NCBI RefSeq assembly: GCF_024346995.1
Contig: NZ_AP024887.1
Location: 186,001 to 250,000, forward strand
Reading direction: 5' to 3'
Length of the DNA stretch: 64,000 nt
From: Vibrio palustris
GTDB lineage: Bacteria > Pseudomonadota > Gammaproteobacteria > Enterobacterales > Vibrionaceae
The notes beneath the pieces are model-generated. The model searched no databases and was not told the origin of the DNA. It worked only from the letters and a program-made list of their open reading frames with translations. Positions within the stretch are counted from its first letter, which is position 1, and every line of letters begins with the position of its first letter. A program made the translations under genes and the position numbers. This document shows, one piece after another, positions 30,376-45,260 of this stretch.

Positions 30376-31869
30376 CTAACGAGTTTCAATCGTCAGCGGC
30401 CACCCAATATCGCTTTGTCGATTGGCTTCTAACTCTAGTTCAGCGCGCGTAAGAGGATTATGTTCTAACCAGTCTTGCGACAAAGTTAGCGTCAAATTAT
30501 CTCCGTTGGCGCTGAGTGTGAAGTTAGGTACCAAAGCACGGTGCCGGCGATGACTAAGCAAAACGGCAAGACGTAATAAACGCAATACTCGTTTGGCACT
30601 GTTTGCCGATAATGCGTGCTGCTCTGGCAAAGAGGTGAGCTGTTCGCGATAACGACGAGCAATTTCACCAATATAGTGTTTTTGCGCACGAGTATAACCT
30701 GGTAAATCAAGGTGCTGTAACAAGTAAGCGCTGTGCTCTCCCCCATGTTTGAAATCAATACTAAGACCAATTTCATGAAGGTGAGCGGCACTGCGCAGCA
30801 ACATTTCGGCGTGAGGCTCTTCAACCCAATCGCTACCGCCACATTGTTCAAGTAAGTGACTGGTTAGTGTTGCGACTTGTTCACCATAAGCTTGATCGAG
30901 CTGATAGCGTTGTTGCACACTCTCAATTGTCCGCGCACGAATATCATTTTGACGCAGCCCGTCGACCATTTCATACACCAGCCCTTCACGTAACGCTCCG
31001 CCTGCCAGCGTCATTTCTTCAATCCCGAAAGATTCAAAAATCGCGATTAAGATAGAGAGGCCACTTGGGAACACTAAAGCTCTTTCGAGTGTTAAACCTT
31101 CAATCTCTAACTCTTCTAAATGATCTGACAGCATTGCTTGCTTCTGCAGACGCTTAAGCTTAGGTAAAGTAATGACTTCATCCATGCCTTGCGCCAACAT
31201 GATTTCTTGCAAAGCTTGTACTGTGCCACTCGCGCCGACGCAAATATCCCAACCAAGCTGACAGTATTGTTCAACAATCGGCAGTAATGTTTGCTTAGCA
31301 GCATCGATCGCATGATCAAAGTTGGTTTGATTTAATTCGCGATCTTTAAAATGGCGCTCTAGCCATGTCACGCACCCCATTTTTAAACTGGTAAGTGCTT
31401 TAGATTCAAACCCTTCGCCAATGATGAACTCGGTACTAGCACCGCCTATATCAACCACTAAACGACGCCCAATACCACCAGAAGTATGAGCGACGCCTTT
31501 ATATATAGTCGCGGCTTCTTCTTCTCCGGGAATCACATGAATATTATGTCCCAAGATTTGATTGGCGGTAGCGAGAAACTCACTCACGTTGGTCGCGGTG
31601 CGTAACGTTGCCGTGCCGACAATGCGAATATTCTCTTTGGGAATATCTTGCAAACGTTCTGCAAATAGGCTTAAACAATCCCAGCCGCGTTGCATGGCTT
31701 CTTGGCTGAGCGCATTGTTTTCATTAAGCCCAGCAGCCAAGCGAACTTTACGTTTTATTTTCGCCATGGTTTGGACACTGCCATCGATATGTCTAACGAT
31801 AAGCATATGAAAACTATTCGATCCTAGGTCAATCGCTGCATAGAGCGGTGAAGAGACATCATGGCTCAT
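30376..31869 (-). CDS. gppA: Guanosine pentaphosphate phosphohydrolase / exopolyphosphatase
   Basis: A 497-residue Ppx/GppA-family enzyme. [21 protein letters not shown] and [16 protein letters not shown] are the ASKHA-type phosphate-binding motifs; the C-terminal HD-like helical part has [22 protein letters not shown]. Length and the gppA-rhlB neighbourhood favour GppA over Ppx. It converts pppGpp to ppGpp. The start is seven bases beyond the rhlB stop, so the two are co-transcribed. Confidence 0.92.
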   Translation of the reverse strand: MSHDVSSPLYAAIDLGSNSFHMLIVRHIDGSVQTMAKIKRKVRLAAGLNENNALSQEAMQRGWDCLSLFAERLQDIPKENIRIVGTATLRTATNVSEFLATANQILGHNIHVIPGEEEAATIYKGVAHTSGGIGRRLVVDIGGASTEFIIGEGFESKALTSLKMGCVTWLERHFKDRELNQTNFDHAIDAAKQTLLPIVEQYCQLGWDICVGASGTVQALQEIMLAQGMDEVITLPKLKRLQKQAMLSDHLEELEIEGLTLERALVFPSGLSILIAIFESFGIEEMTLAGGALREGLVYEMVDGLRQNDIRARTIESVQQRYQLDQAYGEQVATLTSHLLEQCGGSDWVEEPHAEMLLRSAAHLHEIGLSIDFKHGGEHSAYLLQHLDLPGYTRAQKHYIGEIARRYREQLTSLPEQHALSANSAKRVLRLLRLAVLLSHRRHRALVPNFTLSANGDNLTLTLSQDWLEHNPLTRAELELEANRQSDIGWPLTIETR

Positions 31870-31876
31870 AAGTCAG

Positions 31877-33178
31877 TTACGAATCCTTGTTATTGCTCTG
31901 ACGAGGACGACGTTGAGGCTTGCGTTTATTGTTGCCTGAACGTGAACCCCCAGTGTTGGTACGACGTTGATTTGGTTTACGTAGCGTTAATGGCTTAGGT
32001 AAATCTGTCAATAATGCCGCTGGATCGTAATCAGAAACAATAATCGAGTGCTCAATCGTTTCTTCAATCGCTGGTAGGTTGACCGCATAATCTTCGCAAG
32101 CAAAGCTGATAGAGAAACCACTTTCTCCAGCACGACCTGTACGCCCAATACGGTGAATATAATCTTCACTGTCGTCGGGAAGATCGTAGTTAAATACGTG
32201 TGTAACAAGTGGAATGTGTAAACCACGTGCAGCAACATCGGTTGCCACCAAAATATCAATTTCACCTGCAGTAAACTGCTCTAGGATACGTTCACGTTTT
32301 TTCTGCGGCACATCGCCAGTCAGTAAGCCAACACGATGTTGGTCAGCGGCTAAGTGGCCCCAGACTTTTTCACATTGGTGTTTGGTATTAGCAAAAATGA
32401 TCGCGCGATCGGGCCATTCTTCTTCAATAATGGTTTGTAGAAGCGCCATCTTGTGTTCGTTGGATGGATAGAATAATTCTTCTTGAACGCGCGCTGCTGT
32501 TTTACGTTCAGGCTCAATGACTACGTGCTCAGGTTCGTTCATATGCTCGAACGCTAGCTCTTGCACTCGGTAAGAGAGCGTTGCTGAGAATAGCATGTTC
32601 AAACGATCTTTTGGCTCAGGCATGCGGCGGAATAAAAAGCGAATGTCTTTAATAAAGCCAAGATCAAACATACGGTCAGCTTCATCCAATACGACCGCTT
32701 GGATATGGTTCAGATCAAAGGCTTTTTGCTTGAAAAAGTCAATGATACGCCCTGTGGTACCAATAAGAATATCAACACCTGAGTTAATCTTCTCTAATTG
32801 CTTATCATAGCTTTCACCACCGTAAGCAAGCGCTGCTTGAATACCCGTACTTTCAATAAGACCTTCAGCATCATTGTAAATCTGAATTGCCAGTTCGCGC
32901 GTTGGCGCCATAATAATGGCACGCGGCTGGTTCGGTCTACGACCTTCATTTTCCGGTGTTGTTAGTAAGTGATTGAATGTAGCAGTAAGAAACGCAAGCG
33001 TTTTACCAGTCCCTGTTTGGGCCTGGCCTGCAATGTCTCGGCCGGTGAGCAATACCGGCAACGCCTTGGCTTGGATCGGGGTACAGTATTCGAACCCTTT
33101 TTTTTCCAATCCTTCAATGACTTGCGGCTTTAATCCGAAGTCGGCGAACTTGTGCTCTGTGATATGCGTCTTTTTCAT
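31877..33178 (-). CDS. rhlB: DEAD-box RNA helicase RhlB
   Basis: A 433-residue RNA helicase. Motifs in order: Q-motif [21 protein letters not shown] (I), PTRELAIQ (Ia), [13 protein letters not shown] (II, DEAD), SATLSY (III), [13 protein letters not shown] (V), [10 protein letters not shown] (VI). The C-terminal tail is basic and rich in Arg/Asn, as in RhlB, which works with RNase E in the degradosome. Divergent from trxA, as in E. coli. Confidence 0.96.
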   Translation of the reverse strand: MKKTHITEHKFADFGLKPQVIEGLEKKGFEYCTPIQAKALPVLLTGRDIAGQAQTGTGKTLAFLTATFNHLLTTPENEGRRPNQPRAIIMAPTRELAIQIYNDAEGLIESTGIQAALAYGGESYDKQLEKINSGVDILIGTTGRIIDFFKQKAFDLNHIQAVVLDEADRMFDLGFIKDIRFLFRRMPEPKDRLNMLFSATLSYRVQELAFEHMNEPEHVVIEPERKTAARVQEELFYPSNEHKMALLQTIIEEEWPDRAIIFANTKHQCEKVWGHLAADQHRVGLLTGDVPQKKRERILEQFTAGEIDILVATDVAARGLHIPLVTHVFNYDLPDDSEDYIHRIGRTGRAGESGFSISFACEDYAVNLPAIEETIEHSIIVSDYDPAALLTDLPKPLTLRKPNQRRTNTGGSRSGNNKRKPQRRPRQSNNKDS

Positions 33179-33291
33179 TCCTATAGAATATCAGCTTACG
33201 CTTGCAATACGGAAGTAAATACATTCCAATAGGGGAATCTATTTACTGGTTAGTACACGACCGGTTCAGAAAAAACACATTGGAGTGGAAG

Positions 33292-33618
33292 ATGAGTGAT
33301 AAATTTTTGCAGCTAACTGATGACAGTTTCGAAGCTGATGTGATTAATGCTGCAGGCCCTGTTCTTGTTGATTTTTGGGCAGAATGGTGTGGTCCTTGTA
33401 AAATGATTGCTCCGATTCTAGAAGAAGTCGCAGATGAATATGCGGGTAAACTCTCTATCGGTAAGCTAAACATTGACCAAAACGCAGGTACGCCACCAAA
33501 ATATGGTATTCGTGGCATCCCTACATTGCTTCTATTTAAGAACGGCAGTGTAGTGGCAACCAAAGTCGGTGCGCTATCGAAAACTCAACTAAAAGAGTTT
33601 CTAGACGCGAACCTATAA
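33292..33618 (+). CDS. trxA: Thioredoxin 1
   Basis: A 108-residue thioredoxin with the active site [10 protein letters not shown] (Cys33, Cys36) and the cis-Pro loop [12 protein letters not shown]. The frame is open 30 codons upstream, but ATG at 33292 with GGAGTGG before it is the family start. It reduces protein disulfides and supplies ribonucleotide reductase. Divergent from rhlB and upstream of rho, the gppA-rhlB/trxA-rho order of E. coli. Confidence 0.97.
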   Translation: MSDKFLQLTDDSFEADVINAAGPVLVDFWAEWCGPCKMIAPILEEVADEYAGKLSIGKLNIDQNAGTPPKYGIRGIPTLLLFKNGSVVATKVGALSKTQLKEFLDANL

Positions 33619-33629
33619 TCGCGTTACAT

Positions 33630-33666
33630 AAACCGTACATAGAAATATGTGCGGTTTGTTTTTTCT
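33630..33666 (+). terminator. Terminator after trxA
   Basis: AAACCG-ACATA and TATGT-CGGTTT pair with one mismatch on a short loop, followed by a T-run. The rho leader follows. Confidence 0.75.
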
Positions 33667-33817
33667 AAAAACATTTTATAGACTAGAATAAAATTTAGTG
33701 CTAATTTATCGCACGTAAATCATACAAGTGTTCACTTCTTGGTCAATCCTGAGACCAAATCCATCTTACTTTAACTAGAAAACAGATCCTATTTTGACTA
33801 AACAAGAATCCGCCACA

Positions 33818-35077
33818 ATGAATCTAACAGAATTGAAGAACAGACCCGTGTCTGATCTTGTGAAGCTTGGTGAAAGCCTAGGCCTTGAAAACCTAGCGCG
33901 ACTAAGAAAGCAAGACATTATATTCTCCATCCTTAAAGCGCATGCGAAAAGTGGTGAAGATATATTTGGCGATGGGGTGCTGGAAATACTTCAAGACGGT
34001 TTTGGTTTCTTACGCAGTGCAGACAGCTCTTATTTGGCTGGACCGGATGACATCTACGTATCACCAAGCCAAATTCGTCGCTTTAATTTACGTACCGGTG
34101 ACTCTATTGCTGGCAAAATTCGTCCGCCAAAAGAAGGTGAGCGTTACTTTGCATTGTTGAAAGTGAACACGGTTAACCGCGACAAACCTGATAACGCACG
34201 TAATAAGATCCTTTTCGAAAACTTAACGCCATTACATGCTAACGATCGTATGGTGATGGAGCGTGGTAATGGGTCGACTGAAGACATTACTGCTCGCGTG
34301 CTTGATCTTGCTTCTCCAATTGGTAAAGGCCAACGTGGTTTGATTGTTGCTCCGCCTAAAGCGGGTAAAACCATGTTGCTGCAAAACATTGCTCAGAGCA
34401 TTGCCTACAATCACCCTGAATGTGAATTGATGGTATTGCTTATCGATGAGCGTCCAGAAGAAGTGACGGAGATGCAACGCCTTGTAAAAGGTGAAGTTGT
34501 GGCATCAACGTTTGATGAACCAGCCAACCGTCACGTTCAAGTTGCCGAAATGGTAATTGAAAAAGCGAAACGTTTGGTAGAACACAAGAAAGACGTTGTT
34601 ATCTTATTAGACTCAATTACTCGTCTTGCTCGTGCTTACAACACAGTGGTGCCGTCATCGGGTAAAGTATTGACTGGTGGTGTGGATGCGAACGCATTAC
34701 ACCGTCCTAAGCGCTTCTTTGGTGCTGCTCGTAATGTCGAAGAAGGCGGTAGTTTGACGATTATTGCTACGGCGCTTGTTGATACCGGTTCTAAAATGGA
34801 CGAGGTTATCTACGAAGAGTTTAAAGGTACAGGTAACATGGAGTTACACCTGAACCGTAAAATTGCTGAAAAGCGTGTATTCCCGGCGATTGATTTCAAC
34901 CGTTCTGGTACTCGTCGTGAAGAGCTTCTTACGAAGACTGACGAACTACAGAAAATGTGGATTTTACGTAAGATTGTTCACCCAATGGGTGAGACAGATG
35001 CAATGGAATTCTTGATTGATAAATTGGCTATGACCAAAACCAATAATGAATTCTTTGACGCAATGCGTCGACAGTAA
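33818..35077 (+). CDS. rho: Transcription termination factor Rho
   Basis: A 419-residue hexameric RNA helicase, the same length as E. coli Rho. [19 protein letters not shown] starts the N-terminal domain; the RNA-binding OSB fold spans about 48-120; the P-loop is [12 protein letters not shown], with LIDERPEEV and [13 protein letters not shown] following. The frame begins eight codons earlier at a TTG; ATG at 33818 is preferred. The 5' leader is about 150 bases; rho is autoregulated through its leader in E. coli. Confidence 0.98.
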   Translation: MNLTELKNRPVSDLVKLGESLGLENLARLRKQDIIFSILKAHAKSGEDIFGDGVLEILQDGFGFLRSADSSYLAGPDDIYVSPSQIRRFNLRTGDSIAGKIRPPKEGERYFALLKVNTVNRDKPDNARNKILFENLTPLHANDRMVMERGNGSTEDITARVLDLASPIGKGQRGLIVAPPKAGKTMLLQNIAQSIAYNHPECELMVLLIDERPEEVTEMQRLVKGEVVASTFDEPANRHVQVAEMVIEKAKRLVEHKKDVVILLDSITRLARAYNTVVPSSGKVLTGGVDANALHRPKRFFGAARNVEEGGSLTIIATALVDTGSKMDEVIYEEFKGTGNMELHLNRKIAEKRVFPAIDFNRSGTRREELLTKTDELQKMWILRKIVHPMGETDAMEFLIDKLAMTKTNNEFFDAMRRQ

Positions 35078-35088
35078 GACAGAAAAAC

Positions 35089-35119
35089 AAAAACACCACC
35101 TTTGAGGTGGTGTTTTTAT
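35089..35119 (+). terminator. Terminator after rho
   Basis: ACACCACC and GGTGGTGT form a stem with A-run before and TTTTT after. Confidence 0.9.
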
Positions 35120-35176
35120 TTGCAATCCATATAAGAATGATTTCATGTTTTATAAAGGGATTGCACTGGAGGGTTT

Positions 35177-36163
35177 ATGCGACAAGGAATGTTGTACACG
35201 CTTCTATTATTAGTCGGTATCTTTACCAGCTCAACTTGGGCGGTGGATATCTCTAATCAAGCGCGTCAGAAAGTTTTGAACGATCAGACACTGCATCACA
35301 AAGTGGATGAGCTGTATCAGTTAGCTCTCGAAAACCAGATCAACGTTTTGGATTTCTCGATGGAACGTTTAGCATTACCGCAGCAGGAAGCGGCTCGCTA
35401 TTTATTGTTTCGTCGTTTTGAGCAAAGTGGCATTGTCTTGTCAGCCTCGCTCTACGGATTTGTGCAAAAACAAAACCGTCATTCTCCTACTTACCAAATT
35501 ACCGAGCATGGTGAGGGTTACGAGTTTTCTGTACCGGCTTTCAATTACCCTACGATTGGATTTAGGCTGATGAATCGTTGGGCACAAGATCAGAAAACGG
35601 TCGACTTTATTCTCCATGCTGAGCTGCATGAATTGAATTTAAAGCAATGGTTGTCAGGCCCAGACGCCGATGAACACGAGCAATTATTGCTACGTGAATT
35701 TGATCACTTATCTACTTCAGCGATTGAGTTTCTTACCAAACAATTGACCTCAACCAATGTGACGAGTTGGTTACCTTCCTCTCATGTAATGGTTAAATTG
35801 GCACGTGTTACACGCGACCCTAAAATGTATAAACTCTTATGGTTGATGCGCTCAGATAGTGTCATTGAGGATGAATTAAAACGTTTAGCTAAACGCCGCG
35901 ATCAGTTTGCTGCTTCGCAACTCATGTTGGCTTCGCGTAATCCAAAACTAACCGCCGATGCGATTGAAGCGTTAGTACAAATTCATCCTATGCAAGATAA
36001 GGTGCAAGAATTTCTCGTTAAACGGTTATCGAATAGGGATGAGGCTTCTTTAACGGCTCAAGCATTAGTGAATCATGGACATCGTAATTGGTTAGAAGAC
36101 ATCATGCGCTCACATCGGCAAGTTAAAACGCGGCTAATCATGCAAACCTTGAGCGCGCTGTGA
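35177..36163 (+). CDS. Secreted protein of unknown function
   Basis: A 328-residue protein with a signal peptide (MRQGMLYTLLLLVGIFTSSTWAVD). The rest is largely helical with HEAT-like character in the C-terminal third (SQLMLASRNPKLTADAIEAL, FLVKRLSNRDEASLTAQAL, then NHGHRNWLEDIM). An internal beta-rich part (about 85-150) has YQITEHGEGYEFSVPAFNYP. GGAGGG lies upstream of the ATG. I do not recognise the family. It stands between rho and ubiD, with no clear terminator before ubiD. Confidence 0.65.
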   Translation: MRQGMLYTLLLLVGIFTSSTWAVDISNQARQKVLNDQTLHHKVDELYQLALENQINVLDFSMERLALPQQEAARYLLFRRFEQSGIVLSASLYGFVQKQNRHSPTYQITEHGEGYEFSVPAFNYPTIGFRLMNRWAQDQKTVDFILHAELHELNLKQWLSGPDADEHEQLLLREFDHLSTSAIEFLTKQLTSTNVTSWLPSSHVMVKLARVTRDPKMYKLLWLMRSDSVIEDELKRLAKRRDQFAASQLMLASRNPKLTADAIEALVQIHPMQDKVQEFLVKRLSNRDEASLTAQALVNHGHRNWLEDIMRSHRQVKTRLIMQTLSAL

Positions 36164-36253
36164 AAGAGATCGCGAGTCGTCGGTAAGAAAACCCCTCACG
36201 AATGAACATGCTTTTGTTATACTGCCGCTATCTTCACCAGCCAGAAAATATTT

Positions 36254-38107
36254 ATGAGCATTAAAGATTTACCTGATTTTTTGCACTACCTCGAAGAGCA
36301 TGGGTTACTAAAACGTATTGCTCATCCGATCGATCCTCGTTATGAAATGACGGAAATCAGCGATCGCACACTTCGAGCTGGTGGACCCGCCTTATTGTTT
36401 GAAAATCCGATTGGCTATGATATGCCTGTCCTGACTAACCTTTTTGGTACCGCTGAGCGTGTGGCAATTGGTATGGGGCGGCATTCGGTTAAAGAGTTAC
36501 GCGATGTTGGTAAGTTGCTGGCTTTTTTGAAAGAGCCTGAGCCACCAAAAGGATTTAAAGAAGCGTTACGTACACTGCCTATGTTTAAACAAGTGTTAAA
36601 CATGCCGGTAAAAAAAGTACGTAAAGCGCCTTGTCAGCAGGTAGTGTTACAAGGAGAAGATGTCGATTTAGATGCTATCCCGGTGATGAGCTGCTGGGCA
36701 GAAGATGCAGCCCCGTTACTGACATGGGGGTTAACTATCACGAAAGGCCCTACCAAAAAACGTCAAAATATTGGTATCTATCGCCAGCAAAAACTAAGTA
36801 AAAATAAAGTGATTATGCGCTGGCTTGCACACCGTGGTGGGGCGTTAGATTTTCAAGATTGGCATAATGAGCATCCCAATCAGCCCTTCCCTGTTTCAGT
36901 CGCATTTGGTGCGGATCCCGCGACCATTCTTGCGGCTGTCACGCCCATTCCAGATAGTTTATCCGAGTATGCTTTTGCTGGTTTATTACGTGGTCACCGT
37001 TCCGAAGTCGTTAAATCAATCAGTAATGACTTAGAAGTACCAGCTAGTGCAGAAATTGTATTAGAAGGATACATTGATCCGAATGAATTTGCGGATGAAG
37101 GACCTTATGGCGATCATACCGGTTACTACAATGAAGTGGAAACGCATCGCGTATTCACAGTGACACATATTACGATGCGGCAAAATCCAATTTATCACAG
37201 TACTTACACTGGCCGTCCTCCCGATGAGCCTGCCATTTTAGGTGTGGCATTAAATGAAGTGTTTGTGCCTATCTTACAAAAGCAGTTTTCTGAGATCTCG
37301 GACTTTTACCTACCTCCAGAAGGGTGTTCTTATCGCCTAGCTGTGGTAAGCATGAAAAAGCAATATCCTGGGCATGCTAAGCGTGTGATGATGGGAGTAT
37401 GGTCTTTCTTGCGTCAGTTTATGTACACTAAGTATGTATTGGTGGTCGATGAAGGTGTCGATATTCGTAATTGGGATGAAGTGATTAAAGCTTTAACTCG
37501 TCATATGGTGCCTGCATCCGATGTGTTATTAATTGATAATACCCCGATCGACTCGCTGGACTTTGTTTCACCTGTGGTTGGCCTCGGAGCTAAGATGGGA
37601 TTCGATGCGACGACTAAGTGGGATGTTGAACTGCAACATATTCATGAAGTGGCGCCAGAGACGAGTTACCAAGCAGTTGCACAATGCTTACAAGCGTTAC
37701 AAAATGCTCACCCAGCGATTAAAGATGTTTATATTCCAGAGTCTGCATCCGGTCAGTTCATTATTGTTTATATGAACAAGCAGAAAGCGGGGCAGTCTCG
37801 TCAACTCTTACACACAATATTAGCGTCATTAGTTAATAACGCGTACGCAAAGTTCGTTGTATTATGTGATGGTGATGTCGATATTCGTGACTGGAATGAC
37901 ATTATCTGGGCGGTAACCACGCGAATTGATCCTGCTCGCGATACTCTTCGTCACTCAGCGAATCAACAGCAAGGTTCAATATTAGGATTAGACGCGACGA
38001 ATAAATCCGGTGATGAAATTACGCGCGAGTGGGGGAGCCCTATTCAAAAAGATTCTAAATTAGTCGCAAAGATCGATGAAATTTGGGACGACTTAGATAT
38101 CCTATGA
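36254..38107 (+). CDS. ubiD: UbiD decarboxylase with internal C-terminal duplication
   Basis: A 617-residue prFMN-dependent decarboxylase for ubiquinone synthesis (3-octaprenyl-4-hydroxybenzoate). The family core includes MIKAPCQ-like segment [30 protein letters not shown] with catalytic residues, and [22 protein letters not shown]. coli UbiD is about 120 residues shorter. The excess is an inserted segment whose 507-584 part repeats residues 367-456 (MKKQYPGHA.../MNKQKAGQS..., [18 protein letters not shown]). The E. coli-like tail ([10 protein letters not shown]...) follows the second copy. The stop overlaps the ferredoxin start (ATGA). Confidence 0.93.
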   Translation: MSIKDLPDFLHYLEEHGLLKRIAHPIDPRYEMTEISDRTLRAGGPALLFENPIGYDMPVLTNLFGTAERVAIGMGRHSVKELRDVGKLLAFLKEPEPPKGFKEALRTLPMFKQVLNMPVKKVRKAPCQQVVLQGEDVDLDAIPVMSCWAEDAAPLLTWGLTITKGPTKKRQNIGIYRQQKLSKNKVIMRWLAHRGGALDFQDWHNEHPNQPFPVSVAFGADPATILAAVTPIPDSLSEYAFAGLLRGHRSEVVKSISNDLEVPASAEIVLEGYIDPNEFADEGPYGDHTGYYNEVETHRVFTVTHITMRQNPIYHSTYTGRPPDEPAILGVALNEVFVPILQKQFSEISDFYLPPEGCSYRLAVVSMKKQYPGHAKRVMMGVWSFLRQFMYTKYVLVVDEGVDIRNWDEVIKALTRHMVPASDVLLIDNTPIDSLDFVSPVVGLGAKMGFDATTKWDVELQHIHEVAPETSYQAVAQCLQALQNAHPAIKDVYIPESASGQFIIVYMNKQKAGQSRQLLHTILASLVNNAYAKFVVLCDGDVDIRDWNDIIWAVTTRIDPARDTLRHSANQQQGSILGLDATNKSGDEITREWGSPIQKDSKLVAKIDEIWDDLDIL

Positions 38108-38373
38108 TACATACTGTTCAAATAGTGCCAGGTGACGTTCAGTTTGAAGTCACTTCAGGGCAAACAATACTTTCGGCGGTAATGAGTCAAAACATTGCGT
38201 GGCCAAACCGTTGTCGAGTCGGAGCATGCGGAGCATGCTTAGGTAAAATATTACAAGGTGACGTCAGTTATGATCTTGAGCCAGTTCTATCTGAGCGTGA
38301 ACGTTTAGAAGGATGGGTTTTTGCCTGTTTGGCGACACCACAAAGCGATATAGTCCTTACTCTTGAAGGGTAA
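38104..38373 (+). CDS. [2Fe-2S] ferredoxin, plant type
   Basis: An 89-residue soluble ferredoxin. The cluster ligands fit the plant-type pattern: [14 protein letters not shown] gives three Cys (C-x4-C-x2-C), and the fourth is in WVFACLATP. It starts with [16 protein letters not shown]. The ATG overlaps the ubiD stop in an ATGA, so translation is coupled. fre follows after 15 bases. The protein probably passes electrons to or from the adjacent flavin reductase; the physiological partner is not shown. Confidence 0.9.
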   Translation: MIHTVQIVPGDVQFEVTSGQTILSAVMSQNIAWPNRCRVGACGACLGKILQGDVSYDLEPVLSERERLEGWVFACLATPQSDIVLTLEG

Positions 38374-38388
38374 GCGTAGAGGATAGTC

Positions 38389-39099
38389 ATGATTGTACAA
38401 TGTAAAGTGAAGTCAATTGAGCCGTTAGCAAGTCATACTTATCAGATTTTGCTGCAACCACAAGATGCCGTTGACTTTAAAGCGGGTCAATATTTGATGG
38501 TCGTGATGGGGCTTAAGGATAAGCGTCCGTTCTCTATTGCCAACGCACCTAGCCAGGCAAATGGTTTATTAGAACTGCATATTGGTGCTGCAGAGCATAA
38601 TGCTTATGCCGGTGAGGTGATTGATGCAATGCGTAGTGCACTTGCCAATGACTCATTGATTGAAGTGGATGCCGCACATGGTGATGCATGGGTCAAAGAC
38701 AGTGAGCGACCATTACTATTAATTGCTGGTGGAACTGGGTTTAGTTATGTCCGTTCAATTCTTGATGAGTGCCTAGCACAAGCTTGGCAGCAAGAGATCC
38801 ATTTCTATTGGGGAGCAAAAGATAAAGAGCAGCTTTATGTGATGGATGAATTGACCGATATTGCTAAGCAGTATGCCAATGTGACGTTTGTACCTGTATT
38901 GGAACAAGCAGATGATAACTGGCAAGGAAAAACAGGTAATGTCTTGCAAGCGGTTCATCAAGATTTTGAATCATTAGCAGATTACGACATCTATTTAGCG
39001 GGACGTTTCGAAATGGCGGGCGCTGCACGTACTCAGTTTGTAGAAAATAAGCAGGCATTAGTGGAAAGAATGTTTGCTGATGCTTACGCATTCATTTAA
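38389..39099 (+). CDS. fre: NAD(P)H-flavin reductase
   Basis: A 236-residue ferredoxin-NADP reductase-like flavin reductase (Fre/LuxG family). The FAD/flavin site has [12 protein letters not shown], and the nucleotide site [17 protein letters not shown]. It would reduce FMN/FAD with NAD(P)H. Its place after ubiD matches E. coli, and reduced FMN is needed to make prFMN by UbiX, so the neighbours make sense together. AGAGGA lies upstream of the ATG. LuxG-type naming is also possible. Confidence 0.93.
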   Translation: MIVQCKVKSIEPLASHTYQILLQPQDAVDFKAGQYLMVVMGLKDKRPFSIANAPSQANGLLELHIGAAEHNAYAGEVIDAMRSALANDSLIEVDAAHGDAWVKDSERPLLLIAGGTGFSYVRSILDECLAQAWQQEIHFYWGAKDKEQLYVMDELTDIAKQYANVTFVPVLEQADDNWQGKTGNVLQAVHQDFESLADYDIYLAGRFEMAGAARTQFVENKQALVERMFADAYAFI

Positions 39100-39116
39100 T
39101 TAATCTCTTTGTATTT

Positions 39117-39151
39117 GGCGGAAAAGAGCCGAAATAGCTGTCTTTTTCGCC
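39117..39151 (+). terminator. Possible terminator after fre
   Basis: GGCGGAAAAGA and TCTTTTTCGCC pair with one G-U wobble, with an inner weak stem. The tail is moderately T-rich. Confidence 0.45.
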
Positions 39152-39208
39152 ACTTTGTCTTCTTTGTATGCGAATAAGTGTTTTTTTTCAATTTTTTGTA
39201 AAAACTGC

Positions 39209-39236
39209 TTGCGTGGTTAAGCATAATCTCTATAAT
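39209..39236 (+). promoter_or_regulatory. rrn promoter P1
   Basis: TTGCGT and TATAAT with a 16-base spacer, about 395 bases before 16S. It is a strong, rRNA-type promoter; Fis, encoded in this window, is a known activator of such promoters. Confidence 0.75.
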
Positions 39237-39324
39237 GCCCAACCACTGACACGGCAGACGCCACAAGGCTTCAGCCAAGGTCGATGAGGATAAGACATCC
39301 TAAAAAAGAAAATTGAAAAAGTGT

Positions 39325-39352
39325 TTGACTCTCTCAATTAAATCTTTAGAAT
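39325..39352 (+). promoter_or_regulatory. rrn promoter P2
   Basis: TTGACT and TAGAAT with a 16-base spacer, followed by GCACCTCCGC, as in other Vibrio rRNA operons. Confidence 0.75.
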
Positions 39353-39390
39353 GCACCTCCGCTTTGAAAGAAAAACTTCTTTTAAAGCAA

Positions 39391-39402
39391 CGTTCTTTAA
39401 CA
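39391..39402 (+). promoter_or_regulatory. boxA antitermination element, rrn leader
   Basis: CGTTCTTTAACA matches the rRNA boxA (TGCTCTTTAACA) that loads Nus factors; nusG lies in this window. Confidence 0.75.
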
Positions 39403-39411
39403 ATTTAAACC

Positions 39412-39432
39412 TATCAATCTGTGTGGGCACTC
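39412..39432 (+). other. 5' arm of pre-16S RNase III stem
   Basis: The 21 bases from TATCAATCTGTGTGG to GCACTC pair completely, with two G-U wobbles, with 41192-41212 beyond the 16S end. This is the long helix that RNase III cuts to release pre-16S. Confidence 0.85.
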
Positions 39433-39630
39433 GTTGATGATAATCAATAGTTTCTTCGGAAACAAAATTGGTTTCAATGAACTGAGTGACCAATCGAGAT
39501 TAACTTCGGTTAGTCTTGGCACAGTCAATTCATTATCATTCTGTTGGAATGATAATAGCTTTAAGATTACATGTTTGTTTTTAAACAAATATTAGTTTTG
39601 AAGTCAGTATTCATTGAGCCGAAAAAACTT

Positions 39631-41171
<1,541 letters not shown>

Positions 41172-41191
41172 ATACGAATGATTATTGCGAT

Positions 41192-41212
41192 GAGTGTTCA
41201 CACAGATTGATA
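41192..41212 (+). other. 3' arm of pre-16S RNase III stem
   Basis: GAGTGTTCACACAGATTGATA is the partner of 39412-39432. Confidence 0.85.
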
Positions 41213-41240
41213 TGGTTTAGAAAGTTAAGAGCACCTTAGT

Positions 41241-41317
41241 GGGTCTGTAGCTCAGCTGGTTAGAGCGCTCGCCTGATAAGCGGGAGGTCGGTGGTTCAAG
41301 TCCACTCAGACCCACCA
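41241..41317 (+). tRNA. tRNA-Ile (GAT)
   Basis: 77 bases including CCA. Anticodon GAT lies at 41275-41277 (GCCTGATAAGC). It is the first spacer tRNA between 16S and 23S, as usual. Confidence 0.98.
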
Positions 41318-41361
41318 ATTTCTGCTTCATGCGTTTGTTTGAAAATGAAATTGACCAAGAT

Positions 41362-41437
41362 GGGGCTATAGCTCAGCTGGGAGAGCGCCTGCCTTGCACG
41401 CAGGAGGTCTGCGGTTCGATCCCGCATAGCTCCACCA
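41362..41437 (+). tRNA. tRNA-Ala (TGC)
   Basis: 76 bases including CCA. The anticodon loop is CTTGCAC. Second spacer tRNA of the rRNA operon. Confidence 0.98.
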
Positions 41438-41760
41438 TCTTTAAGCACATTGGTGTGCAGTGTTCTTAAAAATGGTGTCTTTGTAAAAAGATACACATTG
41501 CTCTTTAACAATTTGGAAAGCTGACAAAATAATCGTATTTAGCGATAAATATGAATTATTTGTAAAAGTTCTCAATGTTTGTTGTATCAATTGATATGAA
41601 CAAACACCAAACACATTCAAGTGTTCTTGGAAAATCATGCTCTTTTAATAGAGTGTGTATTCAAAATTGAGTCCGGCAATATCGAGTCTGCAACATGTAT
41701 AAAAATGCAGACAAACCTTGGTGACTTTGTTCATCAATCCAAAACTTTTTTGGGTTGTAT
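41438..41760 (+). other. 16S-23S spacer, second half
   Basis: 323 bases between tRNA-Ala and 23S. It holds a boxA-type TGCTCTTTAACA at 41499-41510 and the left arm of the 23S processing stem at its end. No gene. Confidence 0.8.
41499..41510 (+). promoter_or_regulatory. boxA in the 16S-23S spacer
   Basis: A perfect TGCTCTTTAACA, the second antitermination site of the rRNA operon. Confidence 0.8.

Positions 41761-41767
<7 letters not shown>
41740..41767 (+). other. 5' arm of pre-23S RNase III stem
   Basis: CAAAACTTTTTTGGGTTGTA and the first bases of 23S pair with 44646-44674 beyond the 23S end. Confidence 0.8.
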
Positions 41768-44645
<2,878 letters not shown>

Positions 44646-44654
<9 letters not shown>

Positions 44655-44674
44655 ACAACACCAAAAAGGTTTTG
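44646..44674 (+). other. 3' arm of pre-23S RNase III stem
   Basis: CTTAACCATACAACACC followed by AAAAAGGTTTTG mirrors 41740-41767. Confidence 0.8.
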
Positions 44675-44780
44675 TAACGGACTCAATATGAGTACTTGAG
44701 TGTGTGAGAACGGCTTTTATAGCCACAAAAACAGCTTTCCAGATTATTGTTATGGCCTTTGGGCGATAACAGAAAGAATT

Positions 44781-44900
44781 TGCTTGGCGACCATAGCATT
44801 TTGGACCCACCTGATCCCATGCCGAACTCAGAAGTGAAACGAAATAGCGCCGATGGTAGTGTGGGGTTTCCCCATGTGAGAGTAGGTCATCGCCAGGCTT
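44781..44900 (+). rRNA. rrf: 5S ribosomal RNA
   Basis: 120 bases, from TGCTTGGCGACCATAGC to TCATCGCCAGGCTT, with the terminal stem CTTGGCG/CGCCAGG and GATCCCATGCCGAACTC. It follows 23S by about 125 bases. Confidence 0.98.
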
Positions 44901-44948
44901 GAATTTAGACATAGTGCTGCGTGCAGCGTTATGGAAAAACCAGTTTGC

Positions 44949-45025
44949 GGAGCGGTAGTTCAGCTGGTTAGAATACCGGCCTGTCACGCCGGGGGTCGCG
45001 GGTTCGAATCCCGTCCGTTCCGCCA
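44949..45025 (+). tRNA. tRNA-Asp (GTC)
   Basis: 77 bases including CCA, anticodon loop CTGTCAC. It is the last gene of the rRNA operon, as in several E. coli rrn operons. Confidence 0.98.
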
Positions 45026-45034
45026 TTAAGTTTT

Positions 45035-45066
45035 AAAGCCTCGTTCTTGCGAACGAGGCTTTTTTT
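45035..45066 (+). terminator. rRNA operon terminator
   Basis: AGCCTCGTTC and GAACGAGGCT form a 10-bp stem with a 4-base loop and a run of seven Ts. Confidence 0.93.
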
Positions 45067-45260
45067 CGTCTATAACTTTTCTATCTTATACCGTTAGCAC
45101 ACATTTTTTATTAAATGACATCTAAATACTAACGAGCTTGCTTTGTTACCTGTGATATTCCCTTTATGTTCACTGTCCAGTCAACGGTATTAGGCTGATA
45201 CCGCATGTTTAGTCGGCGCTGAGAGTCATCAAGATCTATGCATGACTTATGGGTTACTAT

